Origin: JALCSJ01 sp036788835
GTDB taxonomy: Bacteria > Bacillota > Negativicutes > Acidaminococcales > Acidaminococcaceae
Direction: 5' to 3'
NCBI GenBank assembly: GCA_036788835.1
Contig: DAIQMR010000004.1
Coordinates: 46,642-110,641 of the forward strand
DNA: 64,000 nt
The notes beneath the pieces are model-generated. The model saw only the letters and a list, made by a program, of their open reading frames with translations. It was not told the DNA's origin and did not search any database. Made by a program: the position numbers and the translations under genes. The stretch's first letter is position 1. Every line of letters starts with the position of its first letter. Below, in pieces: positions 15,717 through 24,002 of this stretch.

Positions 15717-17867
15717 ATGACAAACTTACAAGGACAAATAAGCAACTTTCTCGCCTGGGTGGCAACAGCAGAAGGCAAGGCGGCAAGCTGGAATAATCTA
15801 TTAATATGTTTCTCTGTCGCGGCTATACTTGCTTTTGTTTTGCTGGTTCTGTATTTATACAAATCAAGACAAATGCACAGAGAAAGAGAGCTGAAAGATA
15901 AAATTGCTCTTTTGATTTTGCATTTGTGTGATGCCTATGACCAGGTAGAGGAGTGGAACTTTGACAGCAAAACAGCGGCGGTTTATTCTGTAGACTCCGA
16001 TATAGTGGAAGTAACCCAACGTAGTATTGAAGGGCCGGGAGAGCTTTTGCAGGACATGTATCCTGAAGATGCGGCTAAATATCCGGAAGAAAAGTTGAAA
16101 CTCCTTTTCGAAAGAGTAATGAAAACCTGTGCTCAGGATGAACTGATTGTCAGAGTGAAAAATGCCAATGGTTCTTATCAATGGGTTTCTTATTTGCTTC
16201 AGGGAGTCAAGCGAGATAACAAACATCACAGAAACTGTTTGGTTATGAAACATAGCGTAGATAGTGTTAAGAGCAAAGAACTGGAACGCGGGGAGCAGAT
16301 GCAAAAGGCTATGGCTGTTGCGAAAAACTCCGCCGAGGCCAAGGGACGTTTTATGTCACGGTTAAGCAAGGAACTTAGAACCCCTCTGGATGCTATTATC
16401 AGCTATTTGTCTTTGGCTAAGGAAGAAGAAAATCAGGACAAGGCCGCTGAATACATTATCAAAAGCGATGAAAGAGCCAAGCATTTACGAGATGTTATTA
16501 GTGATGTGCTGGATATAGCCGCTATTGAAAACGGCGACATGAAAACTGAAAGTGTTTTATTCGATTTCGAAGATAACCTTCATTCGGTGGGAGAGCTTTT
16601 CAGCAAGGAAGCCAAACGCAATAATATTGGGTTTGATATGCAGGTCAAGGATTTGTCCATGCAGTATGTAGAAGGTGACAAACTAAGACTGAATCAGATT
16701 CTTATTAACATTTTGAATAATGCGTTTAAATTCACTCAATCCGGCGGACAGGTAAATTGTCTGGTAAAGCAAAAAGAAATCAAGAATAAAAAAGTATATA
16801 TGGAATTTGCCATTACAGATACGGGTAAGGGTATCCCTCAAGAGTACCTGAAGAAGATTTTCCTGCCCTTTGAGGAGACCCAAAGCGGTGATAAGGAGAA
16901 AATGAGCACTGGTCTGGGCCTAGCTATCACAAATAATCTGGTTCATATGCTGGGCGGTGTTGTTGACGTAACCAGCGAGGAAGGCAAGGGAACTTCCTTT
17001 AATTTGATTATTCCTTTTGAGTACAGTACAGAGCACAATCGCAATATGGAAGAAATTCAAACCTTCCCTTTTGTGAAGGCACTGATTGTGGACGATCAGG
17101 AAAACAGTTGCAAATATCTGGAAGCTTTACTAAAGAAGTTCTCCGTGGAAACCAAAATAGCCACAGGCGGACAACAGGCGATTCAGATGCTTATGGAAGC
17201 CTATACGGCTAATGAGCCTTTCAATCTGTGCCTGTTGGACTGGAAGATGCCGGGCATGGATGGTCTGACCGTTGCCAAGAAAATAAAAGAACTTGCTATG
17301 AAGGACTTACGGGTGGTTCTGGTTACCAGCTCGGATTTCAAGGCCATTGAGCAAGAAGGGCCGGAGCTGGGGATCACTTCTATGGTTAATAAACCATTAT
17401 TCACTGCTACTATTTTCTCCATTCTCATGGAAAACTTTTCCGAGGAAGCTGCTGAACTGAATCGTACTCAGCCCCAATTTGATTTTAAGGGAGTACGAGT
17501 TTTGCTAGCAGAGCATAATGATATTACTGCCGAACTGGTGGAAAAGCTTTTGGAAAGGGTTAATTTCAAAGTGGAAAAGGTAGGAGACGGGAAGGCCGCC
17601 TGCGAGAAGTTCGGGGCAGCAGAGGCACGCTACTATGATGCCATTATTCTGGACCTGGATTTGCCGGAAATAGACGGCAGCGAGGCAGCAAAAATAATCC
17701 GGATGAGTGACCATCCGGAAGGGCAGACTATTCCTATTATTGCGCTGGTTGACAATGTGCTGTCGGAAGATGCGGCTAAGGCTATTTCCAGCGGTATGAA
17801 CAGCTATGTGGAAAAGCCTATAGATAAGGACAAGCTTTACAACACGTTAAGTAATTTGCTAAGGTAG
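15717..17867 (+). CDS. Hybrid histidine-kinase-like protein lacking the H-box histidine, with two receiver domains
   Basis: 716 residues: a TM helix (~25-45), a PAS-like region (~60-165), a HisKA-like dimerisation segment, a HATPase and two receiver domains. The HATPase boxes look intact (NILNNAFKFTQSGG, DTGKGIP, STGLGLAITNNLV). The H-box reads MSRLSKELRTPLDAI, with Lys218 in place of the autophosphorylated His. Receiver 1 keeps its acidic pair (IVDDQE), phospho-Asp (LLDWKMPGMDG), Ser/Thr and Lys. Receiver 2 has LLAEHND in place of an acidic pair and Val in place of Ser/Thr, but keeps the Asp. As built, it cannot trans-phosphorylate through the normal His. It may act as an ATP-binding scaffold or be phosphorylated by another kinase. 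GGGAG fits ATG 15717. Confidence 0.9.
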   Translation: MTNLQGQISNFLAWVATAEGKAASWNNLLICFSVAAILAFVLLVLYLYKSRQMHRERELKDKIALLILHLCDAYDQVEEWNFDSKTAAVYSVDSDIVEVTQRSIEGPGELLQDMYPEDAAKYPEEKLKLLFERVMKTCAQDELIVRVKNANGSYQWVSYLLQGVKRDNKHHRNCLVMKHSVDSVKSKELERGEQMQKAMAVAKNSAEAKGRFMSRLSKELRTPLDAIISYLSLAKEEENQDKAAEYIIKSDERAKHLRDVISDVLDIAAIENGDMKTESVLFDFEDNLHSVGELFSKEAKRNNIGFDMQVKDLSMQYVEGDKLRLNQILINILNNAFKFTQSGGQVNCLVKQKEIKNKKVYMEFAITDTGKGIPQEYLKKIFLPFEETQSGDKEKMSTGLGLAITNNLVHMLGGVVDVTSEEGKGTSFNLIIPFEYSTEHNRNMEEIQTFPFVKALIVDDQENSCKYLEALLKKFSVETKIATGGQQAIQMLMEAYTANEPFNLCLLDWKMPGMDGLTVAKKIKELAMKDLRVVLVTSSDFKAIEQEGPELGITSMVNKPLFTATIFSILMENFSEEAAELNRTQPQFDFKGVRVLLAEHNDITAELVEKLLERVNFKVEKVGDGKAACEKFGAAEARYYDAIILDLDLPEIDGSEAAKIIRMSDHPEGQTIPIIALVDNVLSEDAAKAISSGMNSYVEKPIDKDKLYNTLSNLLR

Positions 17868-17868
17868 T

Positions 17869-17906
17869 AAAAGAGCCAGACTGAAAATTATCAGTTTGGC
17901 TCTTTT
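17869..17906. terminator. Bidirectional intrinsic terminator
   Basis: AAAAGAGCCAGACTG pairs with TCAGTTTGGCTCTTTT between the convergent kinase gene and the secreted-protein gene. A- and T-runs on both sides serve both strands. Confidence 0.88.
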
Positions 17907-17910
17907 CTTG

Positions 17911-18459
17911 TTATTTGTCTTTGAATGTCATGCTATTGACGATAGCGTCAATGGTTTTAGTGGATTCGCTTAAGGCACTGTCCGGGATGATGAAGTTTAC
18001 TTCGATGATGATGTTTTTGTGGTAGAAGTAGTTCTTCAGCATGAAGGTTTTGATGTGAGTGCCCCCCATGTCCATGTCGGACTGGAAGAGGGCCCATAGA
18101 TAGGTAAAGCCTGCTTTGGTTTTATTGGTATTGTGTTCCATGTAGGCAAACTTATTAGTGTTGACAGCGGCTACAAAGCGTTGCTTCCTGATGAATTCAT
18201 CAATTTCTTCTTTGGTTACGGTGGCGAAAGTGTTTCCGGTGTATTTGCTCTGAGGCTCAATATATTTAATGTGGAGAAACATTTTTTCGTTGGTGTAGGC
18301 ACCCAGAGAAAAAGGGGCATCGGCCTTCATGGTTTTGAATTCTGCCGGAATGGTCAGGGTAAAGCCGTATTTTTCATTAGTGAAAGTGGTACCTTCTGCA
18401 GCGAAGGCTACAGAACAAAATAAACATAAGGTAAAGACCAAGGTTATTATTTTTTTCAT
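17911..18459 (-). CDS. Secreted protein of unknown function
   Basis: 182 residues with a clear signal peptide (MKKIITLVFTLCLFCSVAFA) and a soluble body that opens FTNEKYGFTLTIPAEFKTM, a beta-rich start seen in PsbP-like or lipoprotein-like domains. No cysteine follows the signal peptide, so it is not a lipoprotein. No catalytic motif is recognised. AGGATG-like ribosome site upstream. Confidence 0.7.
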   Translation of the reverse strand: MKKIITLVFTLCLFCSVAFAAEGTTFTNEKYGFTLTIPAEFKTMKADAPFSLGAYTNEKMFLHIKYIEPQSKYTGNTFATVTKEEIDEFIRKQRFVAAVNTNKFAYMEHNTNKTKAGFTYLWALFQSDMDMGGTHIKTFMLKNYFYHKNIIIEVNFIIPDSALSESTKTIDAIVNSMTFKDK

Positions 18460-18566
18460 AATACATCCTCCAAATTCAATATAATGCTACGAAAGAATTA
18501 CAAAAGTACCTGTCCTTTTGCAACAAAACTGTATCACAGTTCCTATTATAGCAAAAATTGTTCTAT

Positions 18567-18595
18567 TTGATAATAATACTTCGTTGTGATATAAT
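18567..18595 (+). promoter_or_regulatory. Promoter of tRNA-Arg
   Basis: TTGATA (18567-18572), 17-bp spacer, TATAAT (18590-18595), ending 18 bp before the mature tRNA. Confidence 0.75.
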
Positions 18596-18613
18596 AGTCA
18601 ACGCAACAAAAAT

Positions 18614-18688
18614 ACGCCTGTAGTCCAGTGGATAGGGCAACGGCCTCCGGAGCCGTGGGCGGGGGTTCGACTCCCCCCAGGCGTACCA
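18614..18688 (+). tRNA. tRNA-Arg, anticodon CCG
   Basis: 75 nt including encoded CCA. Acceptor ACGCCTG pairs with CAGGCGT, discriminator A. The anticodon arm ACGGC-CTCCGGA-GCCGT gives anticodon CCG (codon CGG). The T-arm is GGGGG-TTCGACT-CCCCC. Confidence 0.95.
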
Positions 18689-18690
18689 TT

Positions 18691-18722
18691 TCGAACCTTA
18701 AGCCAAATAGGTTCGATTTTTT
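18691..18722 (+). terminator. Intrinsic terminator of tRNA-Arg
   Basis: TCGAACC (18691-18697) pairs with GGTTCGA (18710-18716), followed by six T. Confidence 0.88.
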
Positions 18723-18755
18723 GCTATAATAAGGCTATAATAAGGCTATAATAAG
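18723..18755 (+). promoter_or_regulatory. Three tandem 11-bp copies of a TATAAT-containing unit
   Basis: GCTATAATAAG is repeated three times head to tail (18723, 18734, 18745), each with a consensus -10 hexamer, upstream of the LUD-domain gene at 18790. The copies are one helical turn apart. Confidence 0.75.
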
Positions 18756-18789
18756 TGTAGATATTATTTGCTGTGAGGAGGCAGGCTAA

Positions 18790-19425
18790 ATGGAAACTGT
18801 ATTTGAGGAGCATTGGGAAAAATTAGGCAAGAGAGCAGTAGAGGTCTTAAATAAAAATGGCTTTAAGGCGCAATATGTACCTGACAAGGTATCTGCAACG
18901 GAAGAGATATTGAAGCTGGTGGATAAGGGTGCCACTGTAGGATTGGGCGGTTCCCATACCTTGGATGCCTTGAATATTACGGAAGTTTTACAAAAACACG
19001 GAAATACGGTGTTTAACCATCAGGGCTTAAGCAAAGAAGAGGCTTTTAAAGTACGCCGTCAGGAAATCACCGCCGATGTGTTTATGTCCAGTTCTAATGC
19101 CATTACGCTGGAAGGTGACCTTATTAACGTAGATGGTACCGGCAATAGAGTGGCAGCCATGATTTTTGGGCCGGGGAAGGTTATTATTGTGGCAGGAGCC
19201 AATAAAGTAGTAAAAGATGAAGCGGCCGGCAGAGAGAGAATCAAAATGCTGGCAGCACCCTTGAACGCAGCCAGACTGAATAGAAAGACACCCTGCACTG
19301 CTACAGGAATGTGCATGGATTGCAGCAGCCCGGAACGTATCTGCAATGCCACAACCATTATTCATCGGCCTTTAACCTGTACAGAAACGTATGTCATTAT
19401 TATAGGAGAAGCTTTAGGATATTAA
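18790..19425 (+). CDS. LUD-domain (LutC/YkgG-related, DUF162) protein
   Basis: 211 residues. The fold is indicated by the glycine-rich VGLGGSHTLDAL (~residues 50-61), SSSNAITLEGDLINVDGTGNR and VIIVAGANKVV. A cysteine cluster CTATGMCMDCSSPERIC (~residues 176-192) resembles an Fe-S or metal site. LUD proteins include LutB and LutC of L-lactate oxidation. Here there is no lutA or lutB neighbour, so the substrate is unknown; stand-alone members of this length are common in anaerobes. GAGGAGG lies upstream of ATG. Confidence 0.82.
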   Translation: METVFEEHWEKLGKRAVEVLNKNGFKAQYVPDKVSATEEILKLVDKGATVGLGGSHTLDALNITEVLQKHGNTVFNHQGLSKEEAFKVRRQEITADVFMSSSNAITLEGDLINVDGTGNRVAAMIFGPGKVIIVAGANKVVKDEAAGRERIKMLAAPLNAARLNRKTPCTATGMCMDCSSPERICNATTIIHRPLTCTETYVIIIGEALGY

Positions 19426-19485
19426 TATTCCTTATTTGCTTATAAAGTGTTATAATAATCAAGTTGTGAGAAAGCAGGATAATAT

Positions 19486-19914
19486 ATGATAAGTATTGAA
19501 GACAGAGTGAGATTTGTGGAAACGGATCTTATGGGTGTGGTACATCATGCCAACTATCTGCGTTGGTTCGAGATGGGCAGGATTGCCTACTTGCGGGCAG
19601 CAGGTATTGACCTTAATGATCTTATGGCTGCCGGGATTATGTTTCCTATTGTAGGCGTTAGCTGTCAATATAAGAATTCTGCCAAATTCGATGATGAATA
19701 TCTTATCTGTACCACTCTCACAGAGTTTAACCGGGCCAAATTGATTTTTTCTTACCGGATATTGAGGAAAAAGGACAACCTTCTGCTGGCAGAAGGTACC
19801 AGCCGGAATGTTTTTACTAATCTCCAAGGTAAAATCACCAGGTTAAATGATGATTATTATGAAAAAATTGACGCCCTTTACCGTCAAGAAACGAAGGAGA
19901 AAAAGGAATGTTAA
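19486..19914 (+). CDS. Hotdog-fold acyl-CoA thioesterase (YbgC/FcbC-like)
   Basis: 142 residues. VRFVETDLMGVVHHANYLRWFEMGR carries the 4HBT active-site Asp and the HHANY motif typical of YbgC-like thioesterases, which hydrolyse short-chain acyl-CoA or hydroxybenzoyl-CoA. It begins an overlapping run of five genes (to 22169), overlapping the next by 7 bp. It has its own TATAAT near 19450 and AGCAGGA upstream. Confidence 0.87.
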   Translation: MISIEDRVRFVETDLMGVVHHANYLRWFEMGRIAYLRAAGIDLNDLMAAGIMFPIVGVSCQYKNSAKFDDEYLICTTLTEFNRAKLIFSYRILRKKDNLLLAEGTSRNVFTNLQGKITRLNDDYYEKIDALYRQETKEKKEC

Positions 19915-20441
19915 CGATTATTGAGATTCTTATAGGCCTAGGTATATTGGGCCTGTTGGTGATGGTGGTATATGCTGCCATGAAACCTACGGATAACACA
20001 AGAGTTATTACGGAAGAAATGACAGCTATTAAATTGGAAAGTATGAATAGGGAGGAAGCAGTCTTTTCTACCCAAATTCCTTTACGCAATACCGGTGTGG
20101 AAGACGCGGCTATTACTGATGTTTTTGCCCGTCCTTACTTACCTCAGGAGCAGTTTCCCGATGCTGTGTGCTGGGCTCATGTGGAAACACTCCATCGCCG
20201 CAGAAACGATAACTATTTCGAAGCTCTTATTCTGAAAGCCAATACGGAGATACCTTTGCTTGTTACTTTGCATTACGAAGCTCGTAATGGTAAGAATATT
20301 AAAGAGGTTTTAGCCAATATGGTGGATATGGATGCAGCCATCTATTACAACGGCATGGCTAGAAAAGCCATTTATATCAAAAAAGACTTTTTCACAGTGC
20401 ATAGGGAAGTAATTAGAAGTTTGGTAGGAGGTAACCTATAA
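19908..20441 (+). CDS. Membrane-anchored protein of unknown function
   Basis: 177 residues. A single N-terminal TM helix (~residues 3-26, MLTIIEILIGLGILGLLVMV) is followed by a soluble domain without recognised motifs. It overlaps the thioesterase gene by 7 bp and its last base is the first base of the CofE-like gene, so it is an integral member of this operon. No function is assigned. Confidence 0.65.
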   Translation: MLTIIEILIGLGILGLLVMVVYAAMKPTDNTRVITEEMTAIKLESMNREEAVFSTQIPLRNTGVEDAAITDVFARPYLPQEQFPDAVCWAHVETLHRRRNDNYFEALILKANTEIPLLVTLHYEARNGKNIKEVLANMVDMDAAIYYNGMARKAIYIKKDFFTVHREVIRSLVGGNL

Positions 20442-21091
20442 TGGATGAGAAATATGAAATTATACCGGTTCCTACCAGAATACTAACTGTGCACGACAAT
20501 ATCGTGGATGCCATAAAAGAGTACGGCGGCACAAAAATAGGACCTAATGATGTGGTCTGTGCTGCAGAAAGTGTGGTGGCCATTACACAAAACAGGGCCA
20601 TCCGCCCGGAAAGCCTGAAACCTTGTTTTCTGGCTAAGGTTTTATCTCAGCTATTTCCTTCTCAAGGGAGTATTGCCGGCTGGAACAGCATGCAGTCCCT
20701 GATGGATCAGGAAGGGCAGTTCAGAGTGCTTATAGCTGTTGTTTGCGGTTTCTTCGCTAAATTGTGCGGCAGACCGGGAGTATTTTATCAAATGGCCGGG
20801 GAACAGGCCCGTCTGATTGACGATGTGACTGGAACCATGCCTCCCTATGATAAACATATTGTTTTGGGGCCTAAGCATGCCTCCCTGGTGGCTAATTCCA
20901 TTAAAGAGGGCACGGGCTGCTACGGCGCTGCTATCGCCGATGTTAACGATTTAAAACGTTCCTGTGTGTTAGGATGCTCAGAGGGTGTTGATCCAAGACT
21001 TGTGGAAAAGATTCTTATTAACAATCCCTTTGGTAATGCCAGTCAAAAAACTCCAATTTGCATTATTAAGAATTATAAGAGGACGATGTAA
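20441..21091 (+). CDS. Coenzyme F420-0:gamma-glutamyl ligase-like (CofE fold) protein
   Basis: 216 residues. The N-terminus IIPVPTRILTVHDNIVDAI, the VVCAAESVVAITQNR block (~residues 39-54) and the C-terminal GAAIADVNDL and NPFGNASQKTP resemble the CofE fold that adds glutamate to F420-0 in archaea and actinobacteria. No other F420 genes are in the window and Negativicutes are not known F420 producers, so the acceptor is probably different. It sits between an unknown membrane protein and rdgB, sharing single bases with both. Confidence 0.72.
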   Translation: MDEKYEIIPVPTRILTVHDNIVDAIKEYGGTKIGPNDVVCAAESVVAITQNRAIRPESLKPCFLAKVLSQLFPSQGSIAGWNSMQSLMDQEGQFRVLIAVVCGFFAKLCGRPGVFYQMAGEQARLIDDVTGTMPPYDKHIVLGPKHASLVANSIKEGTGCYGAAIADVNDLKRSCVLGCSEGVDPRLVEKILINNPFGNASQKTPICIIKNYKRTM

Positions 21092-21681
21092 TGAAAAGTG
21101 TTGTTATTGCGACTCATAATCAAGGAAAAGTGGAAGAGTTTAAGGTTCTGATGAAAAATTTGGGCCTTGAGTTTAAATGTCTGTCAGATTATCCGGAAAT
21201 GGAATTGCCCAATGAGAGCGGTAAAACCTTTGCGGCCAATGCCAGGCAAAAAGCCCAGTATTACGCTAAAAAGACCGGGGAGCTCTGTCTGGCAGATGAT
21301 TCCGGACTGGAAGTCCTGAGCCTGAAAGGCGCACCTGGAATATATTCGGCCCGTTATGCGGGAGAAGAAGCCACGGCTGAGGATAATAATAATCTGCTTT
21401 TGCATAATATGAAAATGCAGACCAGAAGAAAATGCCGTTTCCAATGCTCTTTGGCGTTAGCCAATCCGGAGGGAAAAATCCTTTTGGAATCTGTGGGAAC
21501 TTGTGATGGTATTTTACTTCATGAACCTCATGGCACCCAAGGATTTGGCTATGACCCGTTATTTTGGTCCACGGAATTGCATAAGCCGATGGGCGAAGCT
21601 ACCATGGAGGAAAAGAATTCCGTTAGTCATAGAGCCAAGGCCATTAAAAAGCTGTGCAGCCAATGGAAAAAAATACAATGA
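21091..21681 (+). CDS. rdgB: XTP/dITP diphosphatase (RdgB/HAM1)
   Basis: 196 residues. The N-terminal signature VIATHNQGKVEEFK, LADDSGLEVLSLKGAPGIYSARYAG and the C-terminal GFGYDPLFW plus SHRAKAIKKL are diagnostic. It hydrolyses non-canonical purine triphosphates to keep them out of nucleic acids. The stop overlaps the following phosphoesterase start (ATGA). Confidence 0.95.
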   Translation: MKSVVIATHNQGKVEEFKVLMKNLGLEFKCLSDYPEMELPNESGKTFAANARQKAQYYAKKTGELCLADDSGLEVLSLKGAPGIYSARYAGEEATAEDNNNLLLHNMKMQTRRKCRFQCSLALANPEGKILLESVGTCDGILLHEPHGTQGFGYDPLFWSTELHKPMGEATMEEKNSVSHRAKAIKKLCSQWKKIQ

Positions 21682-22169
21682 GAATAGGTATTATGGGAGA
21701 CACCCACGGAGACTTAAGGTCACTGAATAAAGTAGTAGGGCTGGCGGGAACGGTGGATGCCTGGATTCATACAGGTGATTACAGTCAAGATGCAAAACAC
21801 TTGGCACAAATCACCAAACTGCCTGTTTATGCTGTCTGTGGCAATTGCGATATGTATGAAGGCAGGGCTGCTGTAGAAAACTTGGTAAATCTGGCCGGCC
21901 ACAAAATATGGATTACCCATGGAAATAGATATTTACACGGGTACGGGGAAGATGTACTGGCTGCATTAGGCCGGGAGAGACTGGCTGATATTGTGGTTTA
22001 TGGTCATACCCATGTTCCTGTGGTTAAATGGTACGATACTGTGCTGGTGATTAATCCCGGCAGTCCGTCCAGACCTCGTTTGGGAGTGGCAACCTATGCA
22101 ATATTAACAATTAACGGGAAAGAACAACCGACAGCAGTTATTTTTGAAACCGGAGATAGACTTTTCTAA
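21678..22169 (+). CDS. YfcE/MJ0936-type metallophosphoesterase
   Basis: 163 residues from ATG 21678, which overlaps the rdgB stop. All calcineurin-like motifs are present: MGDTHGD, HTGDYSQD, VCGNCD, ITHGN and YGHTHVP. The family hydrolyses phosphodiesters with Mn2+; the physiological substrate is unknown. rdgB-yfcE pairing is common in Firmicutes. It is the last gene of the operon. Confidence 0.9.
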   Translation: MRIGIMGDTHGDLRSLNKVVGLAGTVDAWIHTGDYSQDAKHLAQITKLPVYAVCGNCDMYEGRAAVENLVNLAGHKIWITHGNRYLHGYGEDVLAALGRERLADIVVYGHTHVPVVKWYDTVLVINPGSPSRPRLGVATYAILTINGKEQPTAVIFETGDRLF

Positions 22170-22206
22170 CATCCTTATTGTTAAAAATATAACAATAAGG
22201 GTGTTT
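22169..22206 (+). terminator. Intrinsic terminator after the rdgB operon
   Basis: CCTTATTGTT pairs perfectly with AACAATAAGG, with ACA/TGT extending the stem, then TTTTC. Confidence 0.85.
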
Positions 22207-22304
22207 TCTTTTCGCGAAAAACAAAAAAATGTATCAAATGCTTGCTATAACAGGTAAAAAAGAGTAAAATACAAAAGTATTAATTTTGAAAAGGGGTGTA
22301 TCAC

Positions 22305-23135
22305 ATGAAGAAAGTAATCTTAGTATTAGCTGCACTTTTAACTATTGCAGCGCTAGCAGTGGGCTGCGGTGGAGAAAATAAACCGGCTGCAGGTACAAAA
22401 AAAGAGAGTGCCAAAAAAATAACTCTCAAAATAGGGGCGACTCCTGTTCCCCATGCTGAAATCTTAAATCTTATTAAACCGATTTTGGCTAAGGAGAACA
22501 TTAACTTGGAAGTGGTTGAGTTCAATGACTATGTTAAACCTAACATGGCCCTTAACGACAAGGAGTTGGATGCAAACTTCTTCCAGCACAAGCCTTACCT
22601 GGACAAATTTATCAGTGAGCGTAAGATGAAATTGGTTTCTTTGGTAGCTGTCCATATTGAACCTATGGGAGTTTATTCCAAGAAACTAAAAGACATTAAG
22701 AATGTTCCCGCCGGTGCTAAAGTTGCCATTCCCAACGATCCTACTAATGGGGGACGGGCTTTGAACATTTTGGCTAAAGCAGGTCTTATTACCATGAAAG
22801 ACGGTGTAGGAATTAACGGTACCGTTGCTGACATCAAAGATAATCCCAAGAATTTGAAGATTACCGAGATTGAAGCTGCTTTGCTGCCTCGTAGTCTGGA
22901 TGATGTGGATTTGTCAGTTATCAACTCTAACTTTGCAATGGAGGCCAAGCTGAATCCTACTAAAGATGCCCTGTTTGTAGAGCCCAAGGATTCTCCTTAT
23001 GCTAATATTGTTGCAGTAAGAGAAGGGGACGAAAAGAAGGACGCCATGCAAAAGCTGAAGAAGGCTATTACTTCTCCTGAAGTTAAGAAGTTCCTTGAAG
23101 ATAAGTACAAGGGCGCCATCGTTCCGGCATTCTAA
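22305..23135 (+). CDS. metQ: MetQ/NlpA family substrate-binding lipoprotein
   Basis: 276 residues from ATG 22305 (AAGGGG eight bases upstream). The lipobox is IAALAVGCGG, with Cys as the lipidation site, followed by an NlpA-type solute-binding domain (ITLKIGATPVPHAEILNLIKP; LDANFFQHKPYLDKF). These proteins deliver methionine or related amino acids to MetNI. The ATPase and permease are absent nearby, and the upstream region shows no S-box or T-box. This is therefore an orphan binding protein whose partner lies elsewhere; substrate by family only. Confidence 0.9.
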   Translation: MKKVILVLAALLTIAALAVGCGGENKPAAGTKKESAKKITLKIGATPVPHAEILNLIKPILAKENINLEVVEFNDYVKPNMALNDKELDANFFQHKPYLDKFISERKMKLVSLVAVHIEPMGVYSKKLKDIKNVPAGAKVAIPNDPTNGGRALNILAKAGLITMKDGVGINGTVADIKDNPKNLKITEIEAALLPRSLDDVDLSVINSNFAMEAKLNPTKDALFVEPKDSPYANIVAVREGDEKKDAMQKLKKAITSPEVKKFLEDKYKGAIVPAF

Positions 23136-23144
23136 GCAAATATG

Positions 23145-23176
23145 AAAAGGCACTCTCTCACGAGGGTGTCTTTTTT
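23145..23176 (+). terminator. Intrinsic terminator of metQ
   Basis: AAAGGCACTCTC pairs with GAGGGTGTCTTT, followed by a T-run. Confidence 0.85.
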
Positions 23177-23263
23177 AGGTATAGGCGAAAGGGGTGAGCA
23201 AATTCACAACCTGCGGAAAAGCGCCTGGCAATTTATCCGCAGCTCTTGTTATAGGTCTATAGC

Positions 23264-23941
23264 TTATAGCTTTATTTTCACTTTTTTGTTTATTGTCATT
23301 GTATCTGGTGTGATAAGGCAGTCGTAGGCCAGAATATGGACACCGGCGGCTTGGGCGGCACGGAGTGCTTCGCCAAAAGCCGGATGAGTGTCCCAATTTG
23401 GCTCAAAACGTTTTACGTTTTCCATTTGTATAATAAAGAGCACATAGGCCTCAAAACCCTTCTGACGACAATCTATGAGCTCCTGGAGGTGCTTTATGCC
23501 ACGCTGGGTGGGAGCATCGGGAAAACGTACTATGCCATTGTTCTCTAAGGTTACGCCTTTAACCTCTAAAAAACCTTTGGAATGTCGCTTTTCGAAGTAA
23601 AAATCGAAACGGGAATTTTCGAATTTAGTTTCCGGTTTGATTAGTGCTAGTCCTTTGAGACCGCCCTGACGCAGCCATTCTTCCGCTGCATTATTGGGTG
23701 CCTGAGAATCCATGTTGATAAGCAATTTGCCCTTTTGGACGGCAATGAGGTCATATTTGGTTTTGCGCAAGGGATTGTCGGACCTTGTTACCCATACAGC
23801 ACAGCCGGGAACCAGCAGCTCTTTACAGCGTCCGGTGTTCTTCACATGGCACACTTCTGAATGACCGTTAATTTTTACATGAGCGATAAACCGATTGGGT
23901 CTGGATAAAAAAATACCCTTGCAGCTATTTGCGTATTTCAT
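23264..23941 (-). CDS. sfsA: Sugar fermentation stimulation protein A homologue
   Basis: 225 residues. Motifs typical of SfsA are NRFIAHVKINGHSEVCHVKNTGRCKEL (interrupted here for length), GRCKELLVPG, MDSQAPNNAAEEWL, RFDFYFE, FLEVKGVTLE and FPDAPTQRGIKHLQEL. The central domain has a nuclease-like fold. The cellular role is poorly defined despite the name. It is divergent from the methyltransferase gene at 24003 with a ~60-bp shared promoter region. Confidence 0.93.
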   Translation of the reverse strand: MKYANSCKGIFLSRPNRFIAHVKINGHSEVCHVKNTGRCKELLVPGCAVWVTRSDNPLRKTKYDLIAVQKGKLLINMDSQAPNNAAEEWLRQGGLKGLALIKPETKFENSRFDFYFEKRHSKGFLEVKGVTLENNGIVRFPDAPTQRGIKHLQELIDCRQKGFEAYVLFIIQMENVKRFEPNWDTHPAFGEALRAAQAAGVHILAYDCLITPDTMTINKKVKIKL

Positions 23942-24002
23942 ATTTTCTCCTAAAGTGATAGAATTACATAATAGTTATTATATCAAAGACGGGAGCTTTT
24001 GC

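Noticed and set aside
22206..22304. S-box or T-box leader upstream of metQ
   Set aside because: The leader is short and A-rich, with no conserved riboswitch blocks and no terminator between promoter and start.
23142..23327. Small ORF after metQ
   Set aside because: It begins within the metQ terminator and runs antisense into sfsA, with no ribosome site.
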